From NCBI GenBank assembly GCA_903824505.1, contig CAIJXG010000037.1, positions 1-35,951 on the forward strand: a stretch of 35,951 nt of DNA, read 5' to 3'. Shown here one piece after another: positions 24,151 to 31,788 of the stretch; the stretch's first letter is position 1; each line of letters starts with the position of its first letter. Source of the stretch: an uncultured Pseudomonadota bacterium. GTDB taxonomy: Bacteria; Pseudomonadota; Alphaproteobacteria; UBA9219. Under the pieces are notes generated by a model. That model saw only the letters and a program-made list of their open reading frames with translations. It was not told where the DNA came from and did no database searches. The position numbers and the translations under genes were made by a program.

Positions 24151-24849
24151 ATGCCTGAAAATTCCCTCTTGCGTGAAATTGTTCTTGATACCGAAACGAC
24201 GGGGCTTGATCCGCTGCAAGGTCACCGCATCGTTGAAATCGGCTGTGTCGAGCTTTTCAACCATATCTCGACGGGCAAGGTTTTCCATGCCTATCTCAAT
24301 CCCGAACGTGACGTGCCGGCTGAAGCAACGATCATTCACGGAATCACGGATGCATTTTTGGCTGACAAGCCTGTCTTTTCGGAACAGGTGGACGAATTTT
24401 TGACTTTTATTGGCAACGCGCCGCTTGTGATTCACAATGCGGGATTCGACATGAATTTCATCAATGCCGAGCTGACGCGTTGCGGCTACCAACGTCTGCC
24501 GAGCGCGCGGGCGATTGATACGGTTTTGATGGCGCGCAAGAAATTTCCGGGCGCACCCGCCTCTCTGGACGCTTTGTGCAAAAGATTCAGCGTCGATTTG
24601 TCCAGCCGCAAACTGCATGGCGCTCTGCTCGACGCGCAATTACTCGCCGAAGTGTATCTGGAACTTCGCGGTGGGCGTCAACCCGATTTGGCTATTGGCG
24701 CGGCAGAGATCACGCTCGAATCCTTGGTCGAGAGCCGCACCCGTGAACACCGCCCCCCACGTCCGCATGCGCCAAGCACCGAAGAATCCGTCGCGCACGA
24801 GACTTTTCTGGCAAGCTTGAAAGATCCGTTATGGAAACGCGTCTCATAA
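24151..24849 (+). CDS. dnaQ: DNA polymerase III epsilon subunit (3'-5' proofreading exonuclease)
   Basis: The 232-residue product is a DEDDh exonuclease. Exo I is VLDTETTGLDP (Asp13, Glu15), Exo II is IHNAGFDMNFIN near residues 91-102, and Exo III is HGALLDAQLLAEVYLEL near 155-171 with the catalytic His and Asp. The YQRLPSARAIDTVLMARKKFPG-type region and the SLDALCKRF block match bacterial DnaQ. A polar C-terminal tail, which in DnaQ binds the alpha subunit, follows. It overlaps the acetyltransferase gene by 19 bases. Its place directly after dotM is unusual. Confidence 0.95.
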   Translation: MPENSLLREIVLDTETTGLDPLQGHRIVEIGCVELFNHISTGKVFHAYLNPERDVPAEATIIHGITDAFLADKPVFSEQVDEFLTFIGNAPLVIHNAGFDMNFINAELTRCGYQRLPSARAIDTVLMARKKFPGAPASLDALCKRFSVDLSSRKLHGALLDAQLLAEVYLELRGGRQPDLAIGAAEITLESLVESRTREHRPPRPHAPSTEESVAHETFLASLKDPLWKRVS

Positions 24850-25277
24850 CTTTGGCGGATGCTCAGAAGTTAGCCGCGCTGCATCAGGTCAGTTTTGCGG
24901 AAAGCGCATGGACGGCAGCGCAAATTGCCGGCAGCCTTGTCCAACCCTCAACGCGCGGCTGGGTAAGCGAAGAAGAAGGGCGACCCGTCGCTTTTATTTT
25001 GTTTCAAATCACCCAAGACGAGGCCGAAATCCTAACTTTTTGCGTTGCGCCTACGCATCGACGCAAAGGTCTGGGCGCGACGCTTTTAGAAACAGCCTTC
25101 GGGCAGATGAATACCGGCCGTATCTTTCTAGAGGTCGCCGCTGATAACGTCGCCGCCGTGCGGCTTTACGAAAAAGCCGGATTCCGCCTCAACGGGCGGC
25201 GCAAAGCCTATTATCCTCATGGGACAGGGGCAGTTGATGCCGTGATGCTTGTTTGGAAGAGGTCCAATCGCGCTTAA
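24831..25277 (+). CDS. rimI: GNAT acetyltransferase, RimI-like
   Basis: The 148-residue product is a GNAT-fold N-acetyltransferase. Motif A is ILTFCVAPTHRRKGLGATLLE near residues 66-86, with the R-x2-G-x-G acetyl-CoA pyrophosphate loop. Motif B includes IFLEVAADNVAAVRLYEKAGF near 98-118 and ends with GRRKAYYPHGTG. This EVxxxNxxAxxLYEKxGF wording is typical of RimI, which acetylates the N-terminus of ribosomal protein S18. It overlaps dnaQ by 19 bases. The usual neighbour tsaB is absent, so the exact substrate is not assured by context. It converges on the DotB-like gene with a 4-base overlap. Confidence 0.86.
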   Translation: METRLITLADAQKLAALHQVSFAESAWTAAQIAGSLVQPSTRGWVSEEEGRPVAFILFQITQDEAEILTFCVAPTHRRKGLGATLLETAFGQMNTGRIFLEVAADNVAAVRLYEKAGFRLNGRRKAYYPHGTGAVDAVMLVWKRSNRA

Positions 25278-26293
25278 AACTTCTTCCCCGAGATAGGATC
25301 AAGGCCTTTTTGAAGATTGAGCCGCGCGATTTGTTTGTCGATATAGCTGTTGATCATGCCAATTTTGTTTTCGCGGATCAGGGCGCGGATCGGATCGCCG
25401 TTATTGTTTTCTTCGGTGAACACATAGCGAAGATAGGGGCCTGAGGCGTTCAGCGTTTGATGCCATGCCGCCGTTAACCCTTGCGCCAACATAAAGGCCG
25501 CCGCCCCGCCAATCGCCTGATCTGCCAGATGGATCAATCCCATTAGACTTTCCTCAACGGATCCGGCATGGATGGTAGTCATCACCAAATGGCCTGTCGT
25601 GGCGGCTCTTAGAATTTGCTCGGCCGCGCGAGGGCTACGTACCTCGCCGACAAAAAGATAGCGCGGAGTCCAGCGCAAGGCGCGTTTCAAGGGGGTCGCC
25701 CAATCCTCCTCATTCTCTTGATCCACTTGAATCTGATAGCAATAGCCATATTCGCCGACAGCCCCGTCCAACATATACTCGACAGGATCCTCGACCGTAA
25801 TAGCAACGCCGCCATAGCGGCGAAGATAATCGGCCAATAAGGCGAAAGAGGTGGTGGTCTTCCCATGCCCCGTAGGCCCTGAGATCAAAATCAACCCGTC
25901 GCGGCGGCCAAAACGCTGAAGCGGATCCAGCAAATGAGGGGAAATGGACAAATCTTCAAGATTCGGCACGACGTTGTTAATACGCCGCAAAATGACCCAT
26001 CCTTGTCCGTTTGCCGTACGTTGATAGGAATGCCGAAACCGCATCCCGTCATATTCAAAAGAGGAATCGGGATGGGTAAGAGTCTTAAGCAACGCCTCGC
26101 CAAGCTGATCGGCCTCCGCGCGGTAGACGGGCGGCAAAACGCGGCTCCAATTATTGCTGATGTCGCGCCCGGGGGATCGATACCGCGCCATGCCTTTGCC
26201 GCCGGCATCCAAACGAATATACAGATCCATAAAGGGGAGATCGCGCAGCCGCGTCCCTGTTGCCTCTGTCCCCTGAAGATTAAGCGGTTTCAT
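25274..26293 (-). CDS. dotB: DotB-like type IVB secretion ATPase, downstream paralogue
   Basis: The 339-residue product is a PilT/VirB11-superfamily hexameric ATPase resembling DotB, which energises the Dot/Icm channel from the cytoplasm. Walker A is GPTGHGKTT (residues 139-147), the Asp box is VEDPVEY (167-173), the Walker B-like strand is FVGEVR (214-219), and the His box is TGHLVMTTIHAG (233-244). After GEVR the usual D is S. An N-terminal PAS-like region precedes these. It overlaps the preceding paralogue by 4 bases, so the two are coupled. A conjugative TraJ-type or type IV pilus ATPase is the alternative, but the linked icm genes favour DotB. Confidence 0.86.
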   Translation of the reverse strand: MKPLNLQGTEATGTRLRDLPFMDLYIRLDAGGKGMARYRSPGRDISNNWSRVLPPVYRAEADQLGEALLKTLTHPDSSFEYDGMRFRHSYQRTANGQGWVILRRINNVVPNLEDLSISPHLLDPLQRFGRRDGLILISGPTGHGKTTTSFALLADYLRRYGGVAITVEDPVEYMLDGAVGEYGYCYQIQVDQENEEDWATPLKRALRWTPRYLFVGEVRSPRAAEQILRAATTGHLVMTTIHAGSVEESLMGLIHLADQAIGGAAAFMLAQGLTAAWHQTLNASGPYLRYVFTEENNNGDPIRALIRENKIGMINSYIDKQIARLNLQKGLDPISGKKF

Positions 26294-27264
26294 GTCCGTC
26301 CTCCCATCATGGGGTTGCCAACCCCTGTCATGAGGCGCGCTGCCGTGCGATCCACATAAGTGGACAACATGCCGATCTTGTTTTCCCGCACACAGGAGCG
26401 CACCGGATCGCCGGGCGAATTTTCTTCCGTATAAAGATATTTCACATTCGGCCCCGTATCCTTCATCGTCTGGTGCACAATCGCCGTCAACCCCGCCGCA
26501 AGCATGCTATGCACGCCAGATCCCATGGATTGCTCGGCCAAAAAGATGACCCCCATCAACGCTTCCTCAATCGCGCCTGCGTGAACGGTCGTGATCACAA
26601 GATGTCCCGTCGAGGCGGCCCGCAAAAGCTGCTCGGCCGCTTTTGGTGTGCGAATTTCGCCCACGTAAATATAGCGTGGAGCCCAGCGTAACGCGCGTTT
26701 CAGACAAATGGCCCAATCCTCTTCTTTTTCGACTTCGATTTGGAAACATTGCCCTCCCTCTCCGTGACGGCCGGCCAGCATGAATTCGCACGGATCTTCG
26801 ATCGTCAGCGCCGTTCCTCCATAGGTTTTAAGAAAATGCCCCAAAAGCCCGACGGCCGTCGTTGTTTTACCCTGCCCCGTCGCGCCGCACACAAGGAACA
26901 GCCCATCGCGTTTCCCTAGAGACAATAAATGATTGATGAATTGAGGTTGGTGTCCAAGCTTCGTGATATCCGGAATCACCGAGTTAATCCGCCGCGCGCA
27001 TACCCATTGAGTCCCGTCAGACATCTTTTGGCGAGACAGGCGACAACGAACGCCGTCCACTTCGATTGATCCGTCATGCAGCTCATGAAGCTTGGCCACA
27101 ACGGCCGTCATAAACCGATCAATGCAAAGCTGAAATTCCGATGGAACAAACTGGCTGATCGTACTCAAAGACCGTACGCTGGAACGGTAATAGGCCTGAT
27201 CTGGCTTGTCTAAGCGCACATAAAGGTCAATGAAAGGCAGATCGTTAAGGCTTGGGGAGGACAT
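26290..27264 (-). CDS. dotB: DotB-like type IVB secretion ATPase, upstream paralogue
   Basis: The 324-residue product is a clear paralogue of the next gene, with matching blocks throughout. Its N-terminus SLNDLPFIDLYVRLD parallels RLRDLPFMDLYIRLD in the partner. Walker A is GATGQGKTT (residues 127-135), the Asp box is IEDPCEF (155-161), the Walker B-like strand is YVGEIR (200-205), followed by T in place of the usual D, and the His box is TGHLVITTVHAG (219-230). A weak AAAGG site lies 7 bases before the ATG. Both copies look complete, so a mixed hexamer or divided roles are possible (inference). Legionella has a single dotB. Confidence 0.86.
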   Translation of the reverse strand: MSSPSLNDLPFIDLYVRLDKPDQAYYRSSVRSLSTISQFVPSEFQLCIDRFMTAVVAKLHELHDGSIEVDGVRCRLSRQKMSDGTQWVCARRINSVIPDITKLGHQPQFINHLLSLGKRDGLFLVCGATGQGKTTTAVGLLGHFLKTYGGTALTIEDPCEFMLAGRHGEGGQCFQIEVEKEEDWAICLKRALRWAPRYIYVGEIRTPKAAEQLLRAASTGHLVITTVHAGAIEEALMGVIFLAEQSMGSGVHSMLAAGLTAIVHQTMKDTGPNVKYLYTEENSPGDPVRSCVRENKIGMLSTYVDRTAARLMTGVGNPMMGGRT

Positions 27265-27352
27265 GATGAACCTTTGGAAAAGAGAAACTCCCTCTCTTTT
27301 TAGTCTATTTTTCTTAAAATCAGATTAACGAAAAGAAAGTCGGGGCGTTTTT

Positions 27353-28300
27353 TTAACGAAAGGAGAACCTGTTAGCCGAAAGACCCGCCATGCTGGCTTT
27401 AAGGCGCTTTTCCTTTGCGGTGTCATAATCTTCAGGCTTTTGACAATAGACAGGCAAGACGACCCTTTGCCATCTTCCTGTGTAAAGTTGATGCAGAACA
27501 ACCGCGAAGGAGGCGTCTTTATCGTTGTCCCCCAAAAGCTGATTGGAACGGACAGAAAGTTTGCAAGAACATTCCCTCATCGAGATGCTCTGAGGCAAAT
27601 CCTTGATACGTTCGCAGAGCGCCCTGAAATAAATAGCTGGGTTTCTAAGACTTTCTGCTGGTGTTTCAGCATCGCCACAGGGAATTTGAGGCAAAGCGCC
27701 TCGTGATCGCGCCAGAGACTGCCGATGTTCTTCAATATCAGCCTTTAAGAATCTGGCCCTCTCTTCAAACAAATAGACTGCGAAGGCATCCCTCATTCCC
27801 TCTTCTGTCGGGGAAAGGCAGAGGAAGGAGGGATTTGTGAACAAAAGAGAGGTTTGTTGGACATCCCTAATGATTTGCCCCTTCTGCAGAGCAGACCCAA
27901 AAGAAGTTTTCCATGCCTCCTGTACTGTAAGAAGCGCACAGGTCTCAGTTGCCCCATTTTCCCAAAGGTCAGGGCTGTTTAAGCAGTTTGTGAGTCTTTC
28001 AGGAGCGGCAAATAGGACGCGAAGAAGCTCGGAATTGCCCGTTTTTTCATCTTGCCCTATGGCAGGATAGTCAAAGGGAACGACCGCTGGCAATTTGGCC
28101 AGAATCTCAGCCTGAACATAGGCCCAAAGCGCCTCAACTGAGGGAGACAGAGTCTTTTCCCAGCCTGAGACACATCTGATTTGCGGGTTCACAAGATCGA
28201 CAAACCGGTTAAGGCGGGTCTGAGCTTCGATACGCCTCTCTGCCGTCCGGCGTCGCGCCTTTTGTTCTTCTTCAACAAAAGATTTTAAAAACGCCAACAT
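27353..28300 (-). CDS. Hypothetical protein upstream of the DotB-like pair
   Basis: The 315-residue product resembles no family I recognise. It is soluble, with no signal peptide or membrane segment. The N-terminal 35 residues are strongly charged and probably helical (FVEEEQKARRRTAERRIEAQ). The middle is a mixed helical pattern with scattered cysteines, and the C-terminus is basic and polar (KASMAGLSANRFSFR). It lies 88 bases upstream of the two ATPase genes on the same strand and ends in an AT-rich gap. A secretion accessory protein or a Dot/Icm substrate are both possible; neither is shown. The ribosome site is weak. Confidence 0.7.
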   Translation of the reverse strand: MLAFLKSFVEEEQKARRRTAERRIEAQTRLNRFVDLVNPQIRCVSGWEKTLSPSVEALWAYVQAEILAKLPAVVPFDYPAIGQDEKTGNSELLRVLFAAPERLTNCLNSPDLWENGATETCALLTVQEAWKTSFGSALQKGQIIRDVQQTSLLFTNPSFLCLSPTEEGMRDAFAVYLFEERARFLKADIEEHRQSLARSRGALPQIPCGDAETPAESLRNPAIYFRALCERIKDLPQSISMRECSCKLSVRSNQLLGDNDKDASFAVVLHQLYTGRWQRVVLPVYCQKPEDYDTAKEKRLKASMAGLSANRFSFR

Positions 28301-28461
28301 TTCTATCTATCTTTCTGTCCTACTCACGCCTTCATCAAAAGACCTCTTTCCTATAAAAGAACAGGATCAAAAACTCAAGAACTTTGCTGTTTTTGACTTG
28401 TAGGACCCCTTCGAGGTTTAACTTGTTTCGATGATGCCGAACGGTGTCGGTCAAAAAATGG

Positions 28462-28544
28462 TGCCCCAGGAGGGACTTGAACCCCCACATCCTTGCAGAT
28501 AGCAGATTTTGAGTCTGCCGCGTCTACCATTCCACCACTGGGGC
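28462..28544 (-). tRNA. tRNA-Leu (anticodon CAA)
   Basis: The minus strand folds as a class II tRNA: acceptor GCCCCAG/CTGGGGC, D arm GTGGAATGGTAGAC, anticodon arm GCAGA-CTCAAAA-TCTGC with anticodon CAA, a long variable arm around TATCTGCAAGGATG, and T arm GGGGGTTCAAGTCCC. The discriminator is A and CCA is encoded at 28459-28461. Confidence 0.97.
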
Positions 28545-28699
28545 CTTTGTATGAACAGGGAAAATACCCTGCCCAAACCGCACAACTTCAGCATCTAAAA
28601 AGTGGTGGGAATGTTAGCCATAATACCATCCACGTCAACCCCCTATCGATATCCCCCATAGATACAGTCGTTTTCTGTTGTTTTTGCTTTTTTCTACCC

Positions 28700-28729
28700 T
28701 TGCCAAGCTCTGAAAATTCAGCTTAGGTA
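28700..28729 (+). promoter_or_regulatory. Candidate promoter of the HU gene
   Basis: TTGCCA (28700-28705) and TAGGTA (28724-28729) are separated by 18 bases. The spacer contains the near-palindrome ctgaaaattcag. The position, about 40 bases before the ATG, is suitable, but the -10 match is poor. The remaining gap from 28545 to 28766 shows nothing else. Confidence 0.3.
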
Positions 28730-28766
28730 AAAACAGTTTCAACCCCAAGACCTAACGGAGCCATCA

Positions 28767-29066
28767 ATGGCCACAGAGCAAACCACTGTCACTTTAAAGC
28801 AGATAGCCGCCGACCTTGCGGAAAAGCATGATCTGTCGAAGAAGCTGATGAATGAAATTCTCAGCGCCGATTTGGTCGGTCTTCTTGTCAAGAACCTGAA
28901 GAAAGGCAACCGCGTTCGTATCGCCGGACTTGGCATTCTTCAAGTCAAGAAGCGCGCCGCACGCACGGGCCGCAATCCCGCGACGGGCGAAAGCATTCAG
29001 ATTCCCGCCAAGAAAAAAATTGCTTTCCGCGCCGCGAAAGAACTGAAAGAAGCTGTCGGCAAGTAA
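28767..29066 (+). CDS. HU family DNA-binding protein
   Basis: The 99-residue product is a small basic nucleoid protein of the HU/IHF family. It has an N-terminal helical dimerisation region (LKQIAADLAEKHDLSKKLMN) and the beta-arm DNA-binding block GNRVRIAGLGILQVKKRAAR near residues 47-66, followed by GRNPATGESIQIPAKKKIAFRA. The family proline at the arm tip is in the NPATG stretch. It is a few residues longer than typical HU (about 90), mainly at the N-terminus. GGAG lies 8 bases before the ATG. It is a single-gene unit, closed by a strong terminator. Confidence 0.95.
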   Translation: MATEQTTVTLKQIAADLAEKHDLSKKLMNEILSADLVGLLVKNLKKGNRVRIAGLGILQVKKRAARTGRNPATGESIQIPAKKKIAFRAAKELKEAVGK

Positions 29067-29087
29067 AGCCGCCGCTTACGCAAAAGA

Positions 29088-29117
29088 AAACCCGCCCCCA
29101 AAGGGCGGGTTTTTTTG
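29088..29117 (+). terminator. Rho-independent terminator of the HU gene
   Basis: AAAACCCGCCC (29088-29097 region) pairs with GGGCGGGTTTT (29103-29113) across a short CCAAA loop, and the 3' arm runs into seven T residues. It lies 22 bases after the HU stop and just before the hydrolase start, separating the two units. Confidence 0.94.
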
Positions 29118-29130
29118 ATGGCAAAAAGGC

Positions 29131-29835
29131 ATGACAGACAAAACTCCCCTTCTTTTGGTTCCGGGCCTGCTCAGCGACGCTGCCCAATGGCGTCCTCAAA
29201 TCGACGGGCTGAAAGATATCGTGGAAAGCACGGTCTGTGATACGACCGCGCAGGAAGATATGGAAAGTCTGGCTCGGACTCTTTTGCGCGAAGCGCCGCC
29301 GCGCTTTGCCTTAGCGGGCACCTCGATGGGCGGCTATGTCGCCTTTGAAATCCTGCGCCAAGCGCCCGAGCGTGTGACGCGTCTTGCGATTCTGAACAGT
29401 ACGGCACGCGCGGATACGCCCACACAACAGGCCAAACGCCGTCTTTTGGTTGGCATGGCGCGCACGGGGGCGTTCAAAGGGGTAACGCCGCGCCTTCTGC
29501 CTCAACTGATCCATCCGGATCATCTGAAAGATGCCGCCCTGACGCGCTGTGTGACCGAGATGGCCGCCCGAGTCGGGCGCGATGCCTTTGAACACCAACA
29601 AAAAGCCATCATGAACCGGATTGATAGTCGTCCCTTTTTGCTCTCTATTGCCTGTCCAGTCCTGCTGATCGGCGGGCAGCAAGATAGGATCACCCCACCG
29701 CCTTTGATCGAGGAAATGGCGGATCTGATTCCCCATGCGCGGATAGCGCTTCTTGATCCCTGCGGTCACCTGTCAACGCTCGAGCAGCCCGATGAGGTGA
29801 CCCGCTTGATGCGCAGCTGGCTGGAAGATACTTGA
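29131..29835 (+). CDS. Alpha/beta hydrolase
   Basis: The 234-residue product has the alpha/beta-hydrolase fold. The oxyanion strand is LLLVPGLLSDAAQW near residues 7-20, the nucleophile elbow is GTSMGGYVA near 66-74 with catalytic Ser, the acid is in LLIGGQQDRITPP near 178-190, and the His is in DPCGHLSTLEQP near 209-220. There is no signal peptide. The substrate is unknown; the fold includes esterases, lipases and many others. An AAAGG site lies a few bases before the ATG, immediately after the HU terminator. The next gene follows after 40 bases. Confidence 0.88.
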   Translation: MTDKTPLLLVPGLLSDAAQWRPQIDGLKDIVESTVCDTTAQEDMESLARTLLREAPPRFALAGTSMGGYVAFEILRQAPERVTRLAILNSTARADTPTQQAKRRLLVGMARTGAFKGVTPRLLPQLIHPDHLKDAALTRCVTEMAARVGRDAFEHQQKAIMNRIDSRPFLLSIACPVLLIGGQQDRITPPPLIEEMADLIPHARIALLDPCGHLSTLEQPDEVTRLMRSWLEDT

Positions 29836-29875
29836 TTTTCTTGACTCTTGATTTTTCGGAAAATAGGATCCCCGC

Positions 29876-30544
29876 ATGCTTACAGACACGGCACAAGAAA
29901 ACGCTCTCGACACGCAAGAAGAAGCCGTCGCTTGTTTTGTCGAAAGCCTTGTTGATGCCACATATAACAGAGTCCCCTGCGATCATTGGCTTTTGGAAAA
30001 CGCGCTGCCGGAGCCAATGCTTGACGCCCTGAGGAAGCTCGATTTCAATAAAAGCAGTGAAGAGGCGCAGGATTCCCCCATTTATTTTTCAGGCAAAACG
30101 CTGCGTCGAGATCCCGTCTGCCGCGCCGTCGCGGATCTTTTTACCGATCCGATAGTTCTTTCGGCGCTTGAGGAAGTGACCGGCGCGGATCTTTCAGAAA
30201 GTTTGTTACGCCTTCAATATTGTGTGGATGCCTTGGAGGCGGGACCTTCTTCCGATCTTTCGCTTCAATTTCTGACCATCGTGATTGGCCTGTCCGCCCA
30301 TTCGACGATCATGGATCCAGACACGGATCTGTGCGCTACCGAAACGCCTGATGACTCTGGAGGCGTGCTGCCCGATGGCAAGGGAAAGGCGCTGATTTTT
30401 ATTCCAACACCCCATGCTCTGAAGGGGCTTTTCAAACATCCCGTCAACAGGATTCAGAAATCCCTGAGTGTCACCTATGTCTCGCCCGCTTGGCGCCGTG
30501 TGCACGAGCTGGTCACCGATGAATTCCCCTTAACCGAAGAGTAA
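29876..30544 (+). CDS. 2OG-Fe(II) oxygenase-like protein lacking expected metal ligands
   Basis: The 222-residue protein has the outline of a short alphaproteobacterial 2OG-Fe(II) oxygenase family: LLRLQYCVDALEAGP near residues 110-124, GKALIFIPTPHALKGLF near 170-186, and SLSVTYVSPAWRRVHEL near 196-212, which in the family I recall reads LRLQY, GLIFIP-WHG and NYV-PEWRARHEL. Where the family has the iron ligands H-x-D and a distal H, this protein has S125-S-D127 and K183. If the alignment is right it cannot bind iron normally. The assignment is from remembered family wording, so it is tentative. It ends 3 bases before pgk and is probably co-transcribed with it. Confidence 0.5.
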   Translation: MLTDTAQENALDTQEEAVACFVESLVDATYNRVPCDHWLLENALPEPMLDALRKLDFNKSSEEAQDSPIYFSGKTLRRDPVCRAVADLFTDPIVLSALEEVTGADLSESLLRLQYCVDALEAGPSSDLSLQFLTIVIGLSAHSTIMDPDTDLCATETPDDSGGVLPDGKGKALIFIPTPHALKGLFKHPVNRIQKSLSVTYVSPAWRRVHELVTDEFPLTEE

Positions 30545-30547
30545 CCC

Positions 30548-31771
30548 ATGTCTGATTTTCTGACTCTCGACACCCTGCCTGTCTCCGGCAAAAAAGTCTT
30601 GCTCCGCGCGGATCTTAATGTGCCGATGAAAGACGGCACCGTCACCGATACGGCGCGGCTGACGCGGCTTTTGCCGACCTTAAGGGACTTGGCTCAAAAG
30701 GGCGCAAAGATCATTATTTTGTCCCATTTCGGGCGACCGGATGGCCAAAAAAATACCAAATACTCGCTACGCCCCATTGCGGCGGCGCTTGAAACGCTGT
30801 GGGGACAAAAGATCTCTTTTGCGGAAGATTGTGTCGGACCCGTTGCGGGTGCGGCGATCGAGTCTTTGTCTGCGGGTCAGATCCTTGTGCTTGAAAACAC
30901 CCGTTTTTATGCGGGCGAGGAAGCCAATGATCCCGCCTTTGCCGCGCAGCTCGCGGCCTTGGGCGACGTGTATGTGAATGACGCGTTTTCGGCCGCGCAC
31001 CGCGCCCATGCCTCAACGGAAGGGCTGGCGCATCTTCTGCCCTGCGCGGCCGGACGCCTGATGCAGACAGAGCTGACCGCGCTGGAAAAGGCCTTAACCC
31101 ATCCGCAGCATCCGGTCATGGCCTTGGTCGGCGGGTCAAAAATTTCGACCAAGCTCGATCTGTTGGAAAATCTGGTGGCGAAAGTCGATCTTTTGGTTCT
31201 GGGCGGTGGGATGGCGAATACGTTCTTGGCCGCACGGGGCGTCAAAGTTGGCAAATCTTTGCACGAAAAAGACATGCTAGAGACGGCGCGCGCGATTGAA
31301 ACACGCGCCGCCATACGGCATTGCCGGATTGTTCTGCCCCAAGATGCTGTTGTAGCGACGGTTTTAGAATCCAACATCCCCACAGAAACCGTTTCTGTGA
31401 CAGAGATTCCGGAAAACAGCATGATGCTGGATATCGGGCCTGAGTCAGTCAAGGAAATCGCGGCCCTTCTACAGACATGTCAAACAGTCGTGTGGAACGG
31501 CCCCTTGGGCGCGTTTGAATTCCCGCCCTTCGACCAATCGACAACGGCGGTGGCGCAAAGCGTCGCGCGTTTGTCTGAGCAAGGAAAGCTCCTATCCGTC
31601 GCAGGGGGGGGGGATACCGTCGCGGCTCTGTCCCATGCCGGAGTCATGGAAAAATTCGGCTATGTTTCAACGGCAGGCGGCGCGTTCCTCGAATGGCTGG
31701 AAGGCAAAACCCTGCCCGGCGTCGCGGCCCTGTCCTGCGCGAAAGGAACGGCGTGCAAGAAAAGCGCGTGA
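30548..31771 (+). CDS. pgk: Phosphoglycerate kinase
   Basis: Pgk transfers phosphate from 1,3-bisphosphoglycerate to ADP in glycolysis. The 407-residue product contains the N-terminal signature KVLLRADLNVPM near residues 15-26, LSHFGRPDG near 58-66, LENTRFYAGE near 117-126, the hinge/ATP block ALVGGSKISTKLDLLENL near 194-211, and VWNGPLGAFEFPPF near 315-328. The C-terminal loop AGGGDTVAAL near 354-363 is encoded across a run of ten G residues (31614-31623). The C-terminal tail (KGTACKKSA) is slightly extended. It follows the oxygenase-like gene after 3 bases, with a purine-rich stretch before the ATG. Confidence 0.96.
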   Translation: MSDFLTLDTLPVSGKKVLLRADLNVPMKDGTVTDTARLTRLLPTLRDLAQKGAKIIILSHFGRPDGQKNTKYSLRPIAAALETLWGQKISFAEDCVGPVAGAAIESLSAGQILVLENTRFYAGEEANDPAFAAQLAALGDVYVNDAFSAAHRAHASTEGLAHLLPCAAGRLMQTELTALEKALTHPQHPVMALVGGSKISTKLDLLENLVAKVDLLVLGGGMANTFLAARGVKVGKSLHEKDMLETARAIETRAAIRHCRIVLPQDAVVATVLESNIPTETVSVTEIPENSMMLDIGPESVKEIAALLQTCQTVVWNGPLGAFEFPPFDQSTTAVAQSVARLSEQGKLLSVAGGGDTVAALSHAGVMEKFGYVSTAGGAFLEWLEGKTLPGVAALSCAKGTACKKSA

Positions 31772-31788
31772 GGGACTTAGTCTTTTCA

